This document shows positions 44,764 through 59,800 of a stretch of 64,000 nt of DNA, piece by piece. A program made the position numbers and the translations under genes. The number at the start of each line of letters is the position of its first letter. The first letter of the stretch is position 1. Under the pieces are notes generated by a model. That model did not search any database. It worked only from the letters and a program-made list of their open reading frames with translations, and was not told the DNA's origin. The stretch is from Harmothoe impar (taxonomy: Eukaryota; Annelida; Polychaeta; Phyllodocida; Polynoidae): contig OX381709.1 in NCBI GenBank assembly GCA_947462335.1, positions 82,708,622 through 82,772,621 of the forward strand, in the 5' to 3' direction.

Positions 44764-44889
44764 TTAGAAGTTCTCGAAGTGGTGCACGAAGAGGCCGCTC
44801 TGCGACGTCTTGTTGACCTCGGTACACGACTGCTCCACCTGGGCCGTCATAGGGGGAGGCCCGCAGCTGAACACCCCAAACACATTGGT
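44764..44889 (-). CDS. DUOX: DUOX last exon: C-terminus and stop
   Basis: Acceptor TTACAG. Encodes [19 protein letters not shown] and the conserved C-terminal end HHFENF before TAA at 44766-44764. The motif reads CGPPPM, where dual oxidases normally have CGPPGM. Confidence 0.95.
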   Translation of the reverse strand, partial: TNVFGVFSCGPPPMTAQVEQSCTEVNKTSQSGLFVHHFENF

Positions 44890-47800
44890 CTGTAATGAGA
44901 GGAAAGGGTGCTTAATATTATAGATCAGAATTACCAAACATTGATAGGGGAAATATTTTAATCTAAGCAACAGCAATTTAGGTCATTTATTATTTATTAC
45001 AGGAGGTGGTTGGTTTGGGGGTAGGGGGGAGTTAAAAGTTGAAACCCCCCTGAGCTTTTAGCCAAAAGCCTCTTTGTTACTAATATGTTAGTTCAAAGGG
45101 GAGGGGAAAAGGGTGTGGCTTGAAGAATTCTGCTGACAAAGTCTTCCTCCCCCCATAACTAATAGAGGAACTCTCGCTTAAAAACCAAGAGCAAGAAACT
45201 GTTCTTAATACTTCATGTGGATTACATTATATTGCATTCATACAGTAACTCACATTAGAATGCTCCATGAGCAATGACTCGAAGAATCCCTTGAAGTCGG
45301 GGCGTCCAAAATGGGTGATGGAGCGGAGACCTGTGAACAGACTGCGGTTGGAGATCTTCTGGAAGTGCCGCTCACAGATGTACTGAAGGAGAAAACAAGA
45401 GGTGTAAAACATAGGGGAAATCTTAATTGAAATAGAAATGTTTGAATGTACACTGTTTGAATTACTTGTACTAGCATATAGTAGTGGTGCTGATGTTGGA
45501 ATACTTTTTTGCAAACGAATTTCACACTTTAGCAGGAGTAGATACTAATGCTGGCCCGGGAGCCAATGGCCCGTAGTTTTGGGTCCGCGCCCGCAGTTTT
45601 CTGCATAATAACACTCTCATGGGCCCGGGTGGCCCACAGAAGTATTTAGAAGAGATTTTAAGAAGGATTGCCTGACAACTATAGTCATGCAATATATCGT
45701 TGGAAAGAGGGATCTTGGTCCGGGCCCATAGATTTCTGAAGCTACGGGCCCGGGTGGCCCACAGCTGAAAAAATTAGTGTCTACCCCTGCTTTAGTAGTA
45801 AAAGTGTTTATTGATTTACCAAAGTTATTTTTAGCTCACTGTATCATTGACAGTTAAAGCTTTAATTTGGTACCAAATATGCCGACATTTGTCAATATTT
45901 AACACATTTTTCAATGAAAATGTAAAAAAAAGTAAGAACAAATACAGTTTTCCTCAAATTACGATTTTCATGACACCCACAGTGATGAGCAAACCAGATT
46001 TCTTTCGAGTGGCATTAAAAAACATATTTTTAGAACATCTTAAACATGTTTAGCTAGCATATAGAATTTGGTGGAAATTGGATATCCCCCTAGTAGCAAC
46101 TTTAATGCATCAGCCTGTAGATACACTGATATTCCTAGGCTCCCTATACGACCAATCTCTCAGTCACTGGTGCCTAACTTAGTTAGTCATTTTTTGGCTC
46201 CCTATACGACTAACCTAAGTTATTAATATCAGGTTGGTCAGTACTGACCAACCCACCTTAGTCTTTTAATTTCCAGGGGGAGCCACGGAGTGGTGATCAT
46301 AGTACCTTACAGGTGGCCCCAACTAGAGGTATACAAATACAACACACCAATGATGAACCTAGGTTAGCCACTACTGACTAACCCCTCAGTCATTTTTGAA
46401 CATAACTATGCCATTATGACTTACACACATATGGCGAACCTAGGAAAGTCCGTATTGACTAACCCTTTCAATCTATGGATTTTCAGTGTAAGGGAGTGGT
46501 CATTTTTTAACAACAGGGGGGAGTCGGTGGAATTTCGCGCGAGTGGGTCGAAATTTTTTTGGTACCCCCCCCTTCAAGGGGTCCAAATTTTTTTGGTCCC
46601 CCCCAAATCCACCAACCCCCCCCCCTGTTGTTAAAAAATGACCACTCCCTAAGGCACTTACCAGCATGGTAGTCCTAATGTCGAACTTCTCCCTGAACTG
46701 CGTGATGAAGAGGTGGACGCTGACCAGGTCCCGGCTGTCGTTCTCCTCCACCTGACGGATGATGTCCGTCATCCACTCAAACTGCTTCTGGGTCCGCGTC
46801 ACCCACAGGAAGTACACCTGGTGGGGGAAAGGGGAACTACATTAGATACAACATTTCAATGGCTTTAAGTGGCATTTACTTATTAAATATGCTTAAATGC
46901 TCCTTTAAGCATATTTAATTTAATGCCGGATGATGTCCGTCATCCACTCAAACTGCTTCTGGGTCCGCGTCACCCACAGGAAGTACACCTGGTGGGGGAA
47001 AGGGGAACTACATTAGAGACAACACTAGATGTATATAGACACCTGGTGAGGGAAAGGGGAATTATATACAACACCACAGGAAGTACACCTGGTGGCGGAA
47101 AGGGGAACTATTTTAGATACTACACCAGAGCTAAGTACACCTGGTCAGGGAAAGGTGGGAGGTCTGTAGGAGGTACATTAGATACATAGACAAATGCTAA
47201 CGCCCATTGATGCCAAGTCTGCTGTATTTCCCGAGTGGGGGCTGGGGCAGTATCCCATAAAGCAGTAGGCTGAGTGGGATGCCCCCAAGTCCCCACAAAT
47301 AGAATACATCAGAGCAACATCAATGTAGTTGGTATTTGTGTTTATTTTTTAAGTTGAAGCCATGTTATGAAGGAAAGATTTTTCTTAGCCCATTGAATAC
47401 GGCCATATTGTTTTCAATGGGGGGCATCGAATCTATGTGGGTTCTCAGGTTTTTGTGGTTAGAAATCAATTAGTTGGAATACTTCAAACTTGTGTAAACA
47501 ACTAGGTTCCATAAGTTCCTTGCACTATACCGGCAGTGGAACTACAACACAGCTTGTGCTGCCCTCCGTGTCAGGTAGAGGAACTACAACACAGCCTGTG
47601 CTGCCCTCTGTGTCAGGTACAGGAACTACAACACGGCTTGTGCTGCCCTCTGTGTCAGGTACAGGAACTACAACACGGCTTGTGCTGCCCTCTGTGTTAG
47701 GTAGAGGAACTACAACACGGCTTGTGCTGCCCTCTGTGTCAGGTACAGGAACTACAACATGTGCTGCCCTCTGTGTCAGGTACAGGAACTACAACACGGC

Positions 47801-50800
47801 CTGTGCTGCCCTCTGTGTCAGGTACAGGAACTACAACAGCATTTAGTTATCACCAAACAAAGTGGAACTTTGTTGATAGATTTTCAATAAAGTAACAGCT
47901 CACTTTGATGTTTGTTTTTTGACAAAGAATCAACTCACCTTCTGGCAAACGATGCGGCCACCCGCCTTGGACCGCTGGACGAGATCTTTCAAAATGGCAG
48001 CGAACGGTGTGACTCCGATTCCACCTCCTACAAGCACGCTGACATCATACTTGTGCCAGTCCTGATGCCCCTCACCATACGGTCCGTCCAGGTAGATCTG
48101 AGAATACATAGGAGACATGTGTTAGGGTGATAGGCATGTGAGGAATAGGCATAAGTGTACAAAAAAAACTATTTCAAGGAACAGGATTTCAGAGTTACAG
48201 GTCTGGACCTCTGAATTTGACACTGTGACCTGGCTTTTTTTAATGTGGCTATAGCCTATCTGATTTTTCCTCAAATTTATCACACTATGAATGTATTCCA
48301 AACACTATAACAGTATAATATTTAGAGAATAGGGGTCACTCAAATGTGAACAATGGGTATTTATAGGTCAGAAAGGGATCCAATGTGGCCCATTCATGGG
48401 CTTTTCTATTGTCTTTTCAATGGGGGGTAGGGAATAAAATTGTGCATGATTTTACTCAAATATGACTTTCTATTTAAGCAATAAAATCTAATTGGAGAAA
48501 ACTCACAGGGAATCGGCGGGAATGTCATTTTCAGTGCATTCGCCAAGAGGGTCGCAAATTTTTGCATACACTATAGATGGGAAAAGGTGAGGGGTGAAAA
48601 AATATTTGCACCTCCATGTGAGATCTCACCACCTCCAGTAATTTTTTTTTTTTTTTGGTAGGTTAATCTTTTTTATTCTGTCTCACCTTACATGAGTGAT
48701 ATCTTTGTACATCAAACGCTCTTATCATCCACGACAAAAGTCTCCAGTAAGTGTAATAAGCTTCCTTATCTTCATGACAAGTATAAGCACCTTTATGTGT
48801 ACAAAATCTTGGGTATATGGATATTGATAATTGATAAATGAACGCTTCCTTACCTTTGGCAGAGCGTTCTCCCTGAGTGTGTTTGGGTCGTAGGTCTTCC
48901 TGAGGTTCATGGTCCAGGGCCCGACCGCGCGGATGTGCAGACTGAGATTCTCCTCGTGGGGGGCGGAGGTCAGGGTGAAGGGATGGTACTCAGACTTACT
49001 TTGTACCAGACTCGCGATACGCACCCACTGTCCCGACTTGTACTCAAAGTTCTGCGGCCGCTTAAACTCAATGTACGTCACATCTGTGGCAAAGTGAAAA
49101 TAATGTTTGCTTTTAGTGAAAATAATGGTTATTTTAGAGGTGATTAAAATCTGTTTCTAGTGAGAATATTGGTTATTTTTGGGAAAAAAATGGTTATTTT
49201 AGTGGAAATAATGGTTATTTTAGTGGAAATAATGGTTATTTTAGAGGTGATTAAAATCCCGATTAAAATATAGAATAAAGAAATTTGAAATATTTTTGAT
49301 ACAAGTAATTTCATGACTGAAAGTTATACTCATAAAAGGTGAATAAAAATACCAATGTTAAACAAAGTGTCCTGGTTCCCAGGCTAATTAAACTATCTCT
49401 TTTTTTAAATATTTATATTTATCTATACCTAGCTAATTCAACAACTGTACAATACTATAATCATAGAAAAGGTGGTAAAATATTCCCAAAACCCTCTTCG
49501 GGTTTGTAGATACTCAAAAAATTAACGTCTGAGGCAGTGAATTTGGGTTTTGTAAGTGGTTGACGTTTCAGCCTAATACTATAATCAATCAGTTCCTGCA
49601 TCACTCACCAGAGGGCAGGAGTTCAGCCTTCACGACAGCGATCTCAATCTTCTTACGGCTGATACTAATAAGCTTATCAACCGCGAACAGCGTCACCGGC
49701 CCAAGGAAGAAGTAGTGGAAGAATGGCGGCTGTACGAGTCTCCCAGCTCCGTGCAGGATCATCAGGATGAAGAATATGGGGTACATGTTGTGAGTGAACC
49801 AGAAGGCGCGGAAGGCGTTGCGCCGAGCGTACTCGGTGGCGAACACGTACATGGTGATGGTGAGCAGGGTGAGCAGCACCCCGGTGAACCCGGTCAGCGT
49901 ATTCCAGCACCAGTAGTGGAACTTGGGCAGCTCGTCAGTCCTGGAAAATAACAGCAATTACATTTTATTTCATGTGGAGAAACAGAGTTACTATGCTAAT
50001 GTACTAGAATGACCCTTCTCTACAGCCCTGTGGAGAAACTGATGCTCATTCTCCATGGACTGTTTCTCCCCAGTGATGTCACCAAAATTGTGCTTAAACC
50101 AATCTTTAATTGTATATTTTGATAAAATTAATCAACAATTACATTAAATGAATACAGAGATCCACACTAATCAGTATGAAGTCCTGGTTTCTCCACTCGT
50201 GGTGCATTGGATCGCATCACACTCGGCTATTCCTCGTGTGATACGATCCAATGTACCACTCATGGAGAAACCTGTCTTTCAGGCAGATTATCATGGACAT
50301 CTGTCTATTTATTTGCAGCCCTGGTGAGTTACTCGCCAGGGCTGCATTCAAGCATCATGACGACCAGGGGCCTGATGCATCAAGGCATTATGCCGTCCTT
50401 ATAGGGTTAAGTACTGTAAACGCCGTATTCAATGCCCAGAAAAGCACCGAATTATTTCATTATACATTTGCTACTTTTCAGAACCCTTATTGACCCTTAT
50501 TGAATATCCCCCTACCTTGTGAAAATGTTATAAGCCGATTTGGGCCCCAAATAGCCCAAAAACGTCGGCTTATGACTTGACTGGGGCTCTACGCTGGATA
50601 ACTTTTACTTACGCGTGGAAGAAGTTCCTGAAGAGGCATGTGAGGTCGTTGGCCGTCTGTGACGAGATGTGGTAGAAGTTCAGCGAGTGACCGATGATGT
50701 GCATCACTACAACGAGAAAAACAAACATGGCAGATCACCTCATCTTGAGCATTTTCATGCAAATACGCGGTAGTTCTCCTAGGTGCGCGGACAAACGTTA

Positions 50801-53800
50801 AGAGCGCAATCTTAATTAAGACATCTTAAAATGTCTTGATGTGTGGAGCACATTATACTGGAAAGTAGGCCTATTACATCTTAAAATGTCTTAATCTACC
50901 CAGAAAGAAAAAAAAACGATCTTAATTCTGTGTTAAGGAAGATTAAGACTAATTTCGAAAACGAAATGGCTAGGTGAGATGGGTGGTGCACTCTATGGAG
51001 GAGTGACAGTATTAATCTTAAGACAATTAAGACCATCTTAATTCCTAGGTTAAGATTGCGCTCTAAAGGTTTGTCCGCGCACTGAGGAGAACTAGCCCAG
51101 GCATGCCATTTTCATGTCATAACTCGAGAATTTCAGAAAGTTTTTGGAAATTTTCTTGTCACATATTCCCTGTCATTTCTTGTAGTGAAACTCAAGAAAT
51201 CTTCATTCTACTTGTGGAATTACTGGTTATTTGCACGAGTAAAACTCAGGAAATACACATCAACATTGAACATGTCAGTAGGAACATTCACGATTCTTGA
51301 GGGTCTCCCAAGTCTATCTTGTCTATACATCTTGTGCGATTCCCGGGAAATGCACAGGCTTCTAACTTGTGTCATTCTGGACTTCTGTTTGTGCACTTAT
51401 GAATTTCAATAGTACCGTTGACCATGTGCTTATGCAAGACCGGCGTCTATTTGAGACCCCTGCGCTTATTCAAGCCACTACGGTATCCAGGGGGGCAGGG
51501 GGTATGGGGTAATGGCCCTGCTGTAAAAGCTTGGGGTATTTCTTAATAACTAGGAACCATAGAGAGTTGATTCTACCTGGAAAACCTTTCTTTAAAAATC
51601 CCCAAAGGGTTAGACCATAAACATCCATTTTGAATTTTTTTTTGTTCCAACTCAGCCACTTCATTTGCATGATTTTACGTGGCTGCAGAACTCTTTATTT
51701 CACCATAATTAATTCTTTGACATGTGCTCTGATTTATTATCAAGGGTAGAGACCCATATGCATTATGAGTATTAACATTTAGGTACTGTAATATACTGAG
51801 GGTGATAGTAAGTAGTGTAGAAAAGTAAAAAGTAGTTGCCAAGAGTCTATTGTCAGCAGGCTGTTGGGCTTGTATATAGGTGGGACCCGAGGATAAGATG
51901 GTTTAGAGTTCAATGAGATGAGCTTAAGTAAAGTGTCGTTTTCTGGCGGCGGTCTGGATTTTTTGTGTATACAGAGGGGGAGAGACCCAAGGCCAAATAA
52001 AAAAAGTTTTGTTTCAGGTAACATGGGAAGAAACTCCAGGGTCGGTAGGTCGGATATTTATTTTTTTTACTTTTCTTTTTTTTTTACTTCCCCTTGACCC
52101 AAAAAAGTGTAAAAATGGAATGAATTTTTTCCAAAATTTTGTAAACCTAAAATTGACCCCAAAAAATATAAAAATATATAAATTTCTTCAAAATTGCATA
52201 AAAAAACGTAGGGTCGGCCCTGTTTAGATAGGGTCGCTCGGGTGACCTGAAAGAAACCTTATTTTTTGGCCCAATATCTTAACTTGACTTACCAGTGAAG
52301 AAGATGGCCTGCAAGGCGATGTACTTGTGCATGACGATGGCTGAGTCGAAGGGAATGTAATGTCTGAGGAATGTCTCTCTGAGGAAGGAAAACCAAGACA
52401 ATATTAAAGATGATTTCTTAACTGTTTAAGGACGATATGTCACTAAAGCATGATGCACCAATGAATCATGAGTCGGCATGATGCACCAATGCAGCCCTGG
52501 TGAGTAACTCGCCGGTGCTGCATTGGTGCATCATGTCAACCTTCCAGGAGTGTATCACCCCATAGGGTCGTCATGATGCTTGAATGCAGCAGTGGCAAGT
52601 TACTCACCAGGGCTGCATTCATGCATCATAAATGCCATTGTGACAAGGGACATGACATATTTCTTAAAATCAACAAGGGACATTGGCATTTCTTAAAATC
52701 GAAAGTGACACAGCAGCCCCACGTCTCCGGCCCTCAATATCTCAAAACTCAAAAACCTAAGACTCAAAATCCAAAACTCAAAAAACTCAAAAAACTCAAA
52801 ACTCAAAACTCAAAAGTCCAAAATCCCAAACTTAAAAACTAAAAACTGAAAAAAATGAAAACTTTGAAATAACTTTGAAAAACTTAAAAAACTTTTTAAA
52901 ATCTTTAAAAAAAATCAAAAATTTGAAAATCCATAAACTAAAAACTCAAGAAGTCAGAATTCCAAAATCCAATGCTCAAAAACACAAAAGTAAAAAAAAA
53001 ATAGTAAAAAATCCCAAGCTCAAAAATTCAAAAAACTCAAAAACTGGCAGGTACCTTAGGAAGGTGATGGTGTTGCGGCACATGGTAACGAGCAGACAGG
53101 AGTAGGTAAACATCATGGCACTCGCCGCGCCTCGCGTCACCGTAACTCCGTAACCCGCGATACGGCGCAGACCAGCATGCTCTCGCTCTCTCGAGTAGTC
53201 TGTAGGGGAGAGGAAAAGGTGTTTGTAGCTCATGGAATTTTTTTCAGCAAATTTGCTAAAGAGTACAAAATAATTGGACCCATGTCATCAGTAAACTGCC
53301 ATATGTGATGAAATACAAGGCACGGACAGCTGGGTATATATTTCATGTAGTCATTCCCTAATTCTTCTTTAAAAGACCATGTAAATATTGGTTTCATAGC
53401 TATTTTGAAAAAGAAAGATGTGTTCAGGTACCAAGGCCATAAAATTTAGGGATGGTCGGTCTTTTTTTGTGTTTTTTTACCAATTATTTTTAAAGATTAT
53501 GAGACAACCTCCCTTCTTGCATAGTTGCAGTCAAAATGATTTTAGCCAATTCTTTTTGTTGGTATAAAAATAGGTCCAGAAAGAAATAGGGTCAGTAGGG
53601 ATATCTAGACACAATTCTCTAATTCCTTTTTAGCCTGAGATGAATTGTTGACTCACATCTACTAAGGTAAATTTTGTATAAAGTTGCTGAAAGAAGGTCA
53701 TTCATCAACTTTATTCTCTACTTGAATTTGCTTAAATCAGATGTTTCATGCAGTTGGTGAATTTGATTTGATTTGATTTGAATTTCTTTTATTTATCCTG

Positions 53801-56800
53801 GCAGGATGCATGGCCTGGCAGACCGTTTTATACAAATACCAGCATTTTTCCGATATGCGGAAGTTAATAAAGGCAATTAAGCCTACAATGGTATAATAGG
53901 AAAACACACATTTTGGTGTATGTTCCTATTTTATATAACTTACCTACTTGGTTACTATCAAAGTTATGAGGTTAGAATTTGTTATTAGGATGATGATCCT
54001 TTTAGACCAATATATAGGTTAGTATATATATAAATATACGGTAATCTTCATAAGAAGAAGAAAAAGAGAGTGGATAGAACCCATGCTAGGTAATAGCAAT
54101 GGGTAGAGAGAAATCTGATATGCGATATTCTAGCATTATTGTTTCTTTTTTTTTTTTCTTTTTTTTTAGACTCACAGTAAGCCCTCTCTATGAAGATGCC
54201 GATCACGACGAGCGTGTACAGCGTCACCCAGAAGATCTGCAGCCGGTGGTTCTCCATGTAATTCACAAACTGGGTCAGCGTCGCGTTCTGATTGGACACG
54301 CTCTTCTCCCGCTCGGCGATCTTTATCCGGGCCTTGGACGCTCGGTGACTCTGGTCCTCGTCCAACTGGGACCTGTAACATTTAGTGTATTCAATTTAGT
54401 TCACTATTATTTTAATTCAATGTTATATTGTAAAGCCTTTCTAGCTCACTGCATTTAGGCTTTAATTCGATACAAAATATGCCAGTATTTGTCCACTTTT
54501 TGACATATTTTTCATAAATAATCTAAAAAAAATAATAATAATTTCCCCTGATCACGATATTCATGATGCCCGCAGTGCTGAGAAACCAATTTATTTTTTG
54601 GAGTGGCCAAATATTGTTTTAATTTAACTGCAAATAGCAGGAACTAGGTCCCTGTATTTTATCTGTACGGTCAAAAATTATATAAAAGGTGTGTTTCAGG
54701 TTATATGGTCTAAAAAAATATTTTTCTAAATTTTAATCTTCGGCCTGAAAAGCACCAAAAAATTTACTGGCAAACCTAAGCGCTGACTCAAAAACAACAG
54801 CTTAGACTCGTGGACTATCAAATTGAATCTGAAATAGCCCAAAAATTACTTAGTTTGGATAAAGATTTCTGGCTTAAAGTCGGGTGCGGCTTATTTCAGA
54901 CCGATTTAACAATTTTCAGACCCCTGTTGGCCTTATAGGTTTTGCCAAAGTTGTCTAATACGTGGGTTAAGCTTATACACGAGAATTTATGGTAGCAGAA
55001 ACTGAAGAGTGCTTCGCATAGAGGAACGATTATGTACCTGTAAGCCTTGTGGAAGGTGTGGCGGGCACGGGTCGGTACATTCTCACGCTTCTTGGGTTTG
55101 GTCTCGATTGTTGAATCTTGGATGCCTGATAAGAATAGAAAATGGTGAATGTTGAGTTATCCCTTGTAATCCTTGACATACCTGGTTGCATCTATAGATG
55201 TTTGTTATCAACAGTCGTCACCTTTCAGGCTGCCATCAAACTAATTTCACTCTGAATAAAAGAAGTCTGATTTTCACTGAAAAGAATTATATTAAATTGA
55301 TTTGATTATTAGCTATGAAATCACACATATTGATTGCCAGGCTGCATTTAACTTGACCTACAAACTTGTGAAACACGGCCTGACAAGAGACTAAAACTCG
55401 TGAATGTTTGTCTATTTAGCTCTATTAAAAAAAACATTTCGAGAAAATAATTGATATTATTTCATGGTGAATACGGCAGTCCCATTGACTTAACCAAGGA
55501 AGGCTGTATGTCACACAGCCTGTTAAATGACCCTTTCCCGTATTTCAGAGTCGTTTATATCATTGAAAATGATGAATTAATCACTATGAAGTAGCTCTTT
55601 CAGACGAATTAAGTCTTTAAAATTTTGACGGATATTGTTAATAAACATTGTTACCTCACTTGTTAAATATCAGACAGAATTTCACTGCGGCCTTGAGAAA
55701 TACGCCCTGACATTCAATGCATCAGATATCCCATTCAAGAGACTAAAACGTTTTGTCTAATATTTGGCTCTGTCAAAAAAAACTACTCATGACAAAAATG
55801 CTTGCTAGTCTACCTTCAAATGAGAGAGATGCGTAGTTGAACTCGTTCTCGTACTCCTTGAGGAGAGAGTTGAAGTCCTTGAAGGTGATCTCGGCTTTGT
55901 TCCCGATGCCGTGACTACTCGTCATTGTGTCCAGCAGCTCGTTCAGTTTCTGCTCCTCAATCGTCTCGTTAGCCAACTCCATCAACGACCTGTGAGCAGT
56001 AAGATATAATCATAAATTACCGTAAAACCTCGCATAGAAGCCGCGGCTAGTACTCGAGTCAGACTGGCGGCGCAGCTTATAGGATCGGCCCAGGATCAGG
56101 GTGCAGCTTATACACAAGTTTTAACTACTGTGTGTGTGGGTGTTGCGGCTTATAGGATTGGCCCAAAGTCGGGGGCAGTAATTATTATATTAATATTTTT
56201 AAAAATGTGAATCAATTTCTTTTGATATATTTATAAATCTAGAAGTTTTTTAGATTTTTAAAAAATCCTTACAACACAAGTAGTGTCCCAACTTGGTTGT
56301 GCTGGTGGATGACCCTATAGTTTCCTATAGTTCCGATTTGCAAAGAAGTCTTTGTTAGGGTTGAAATCTACAGGTAATGATAATGGTTGGAGATTTAACC
56401 CTTTAAGGATGCATTTCGCTAAAAGATGGCATTTGTCATCATGATTCACCATCATGATTCACCATTGCAGCTCCGGCAAGTAACTCACGAGTGCTGCATT
56501 AGTGCATCATACCAACCCTTCAGGAGTGTCTCAATCCGGTAGGGTCGGCATGATGCTTATATGCAGCACTGGTGAGTTACTTGTCAGGACTGCAGTCATG
56601 CATCATGACAAGATAGGGCATGATGCATCATGCCGCCCTTAAAGGTGTAAGTGATTAGAAGATGACTCACTTGAGCATAGTCCTGAACTCGGATCTGCTC
56701 AGACTTCCGCTCTGGTCCAAATCGTACATGTCGAACAGCAGCCGCGACTTGTCCTCGGCAGAACCTGGGGACCGAGGCAGCAGAATACACGGTTAATACT

Positions 56801-59800
56801 TTTATTTTAATTACATTGGACCTCCTCGGCCTTCATCCTCGACCTTCATCTGCATTTCACTCAACCTACGGCCGCACAAAATAGGGCTTAAAGGGTTAAA
56901 ATTAACCAAAATGGCCAATCTTTATGTGCTACCTACTTTTTTAAATCTCATTCCCTAGAATTCAGCTTAGAATTCAACTAATTATCAGATTTCGGCTCAA
57001 TTCACTTCTTTTTGAGTGCACGCTATAATTCCACCCATTGAGAATGCACTGTAAAGTTCATACCTGGGCCACATGGGACTCTATATTAGGGATATAATTG
57101 CCCATAGAGAACATTTCATTGCACGTGTACCATCCTTCAAATATGATGTTATAAATACTAACACTTGGAACACAATTGAGTAGGATTTAAAATATAGAAA
57201 AAAATCGGACTATGTCACTTCATCTTAAAGTGAACCTACCTTTGGAGAAGATGACGATGACGTCCAGGAACTCCCTGAAGGAGAGGTAACCATCCTGGTC
57301 CCGGTCCACCAACGAGAACATGTTCTCCACGAAGGCCGAGGTGGCCTTCAGCGACAGTGCCTCCGCAAACTCGTGTTTGGTGAGCTCGCAGCTTATGATG
57401 TCGTGCATCTCCTTACCGTCAACCTTCAGTTTACGGAGCGCGTCTGGGGACTCGTACTTAAAGGCCTGCAAAAGATTGACAATGTTCAAGGAATAGTCAG
57501 TTGTAAATGACTTATAAACCTTATAAGGATGACCTGTTGCCAAAAGGTGCATTATGCCAACCCTTTTAATAGGGGTGTCTGAACCCCGTAGGACTGGCAT
57601 GATTTTTGAATGCAGCCTTGGTGAGTTATTCTCTAGGGCTGCATTCAAGCATACTCTGCCAGGAATATGCTGCGTCTTTGCTGTGAATGACACTCGTGCA
57701 AGTAAACATGGATAAAACGTTCCAGCAGTGGATGTGCTGCTGGGAGAGCGACAACATCACTGCAAGAGACGAGCGAAGAGCGACTGTACTCGCCGAAATC
57801 AAAAAGTTTTGATTCATGCAAAAACACTCCCAAGTCCCTGTTGTACAACTACATTCATAATAAACTTGCGGCACCGGCTAAAATCCACTAAGCCCTCTAA
57901 ATAATAATAGACCCTTTTGAACTTTTATGTAAGTTTTGTTTTATGCCAAAAAAGTTAAAAGTTCAAAGGTGGTGACAGATCTTGCCTCAATACCAAAAAT
58001 AAAATGAAACTTACATATGCGAAGGTGACCCTGAAGAAGCGCTCGAGGAGCCTGGCGCGGCTACCCTTGGTCTTGGCGGAGGCGTAGATCTGTTTCTCGG
58101 ACATGGGCGTGGAGTCGGCCACGTTAATAGCGTGGTCCCGTAGGAAGCTGTGTAGTTTGTAGATGAAGTCATCACGGCTCTTGTTGTCATAGAAACGGAG
58201 CACCTAAGGGGGGGGGGACAATAAAAAAATTAACGATTAAAAAATAACAATAACAGGAAAAAGATGTGAAAATTATGACCATAATTTATTAATGTATGAT
58301 ATCTAAACGAAACACCTAAAAAAAGAGACAACGAATGGGGAAGTTAATTTACTAAACATCAAAATAATATTTTCAACCTAAATCTAAATTTTTCGTAGGC
58401 CTTGCCTTTGTTCTATGCAATAAATATAGAAAAGCCATAAGGTAATGTAGGAAATGCACATTTCAGCTTCATTTCTTTAATCTAATATTTCATTCATTTG
58501 TTTTCTAACTATTCTACCGCACGACACCTCAAGAGATATCATTTAATGATGAGTTGAAAATGAGAAACACCGGGGTCCAAACTTCCAGACCAACTTCCAT
58601 CCAATATCACTCACCAGGTCATACTCCTTGGGCACATTTCAGCTTCATTTCATTAACGATCACTTCCTCTGATACAGCACATTTATTTTCTACCTATTCT
58701 ACAAGATCGCAAGGAATATCCTAAATATGAGTTAAAAAATGGGCAATGTTCAGTGGGGTCCAAACTTCCACCCAATATCACTCACTCTCCACTCATATTT
58801 TGAAAATGTTATTTCCTCTTTTGTCACTAGCTATAAAACACAAGATATGCATATGGACATTAAACTGGATTTATAATAATCTCAGGTCATTGAACTTTGA
58901 ACTTTCAGTATAAATAAAAGAAAACAATCTCACCAGGTCATACTCCTTGGGTACCCTGAAGCGGACGAGCCTGGCCCCTTTGTCGATGGACGCCACGGTT
59001 GATACATTCTCAGAGTTGCTTCCCTGTCGCATCATGAGGTTGAGGTCGATGGTGCGGACGGGCTTCCCGCGGTTTGTCTGTACCACGATGTGTCGCCTTG
59101 GCTTGTCCAGCTTGATCAGCACCTCCCGCTCACCCTCTTTACCTCCGAGCCACTCGGATGCTGCAAGCAGGAACAAACATTGTCAAATAAACTACGCACG
59201 GGTTGGTCGCGAGTCAGACCCAGCTTTAATTTGATACTAAACATGTTTATATAGAGTGTGGGTTCAACGGGGGTTTGTATTATTCCTCCTCATCGCATAG
59301 CTACTTTTTTTCAAAAATGGGAGTGTACAAACCCCTGCCGCTTCTAAATTCGATGACACTGCTACAAAAGTCCAAAAGGGTCAGAAAAGTTTTTCCGCCT
59401 TTTAAGTGGGGGGGGGGGGGTGAAAAATAACTGTACACAAAATGTAAAATTAAAAAAACCTTCACAACAAAAAACATTACAGTAAAACATTTATGATAGC
59501 GAAAAAAATAATTCACGAAAAGCTTTTCCCAAAATGAAAACCTTTTCCTGACCCTTCTGGACTTCTGTACACCGCATTGCATACATGTTTCATATTGAGT
59601 CTCATTCAGACATACAGTACGCCTACATGTAAGCCAGCATTCAGAGGAGAGCACCTAAAACTACTGAGACAGAAATCTTGCAGTAAAGGCAGGATCACAG
59701 GTTTTGGGTAAAGGAACCCTGGGTAAAAGTCGGGGCTGGCATAAAAAGCGCATACTACTCGGGATATCGTACAGTCACATACATTCACACATCAGACAGA

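Noticed and set aside
47490..47846. 118-codon plus-strand frame with a Thr-rich 14-residue repeat
   Set aside because: It lies in a DUOX intron on the other strand and equals the 42-bp minisatellite.
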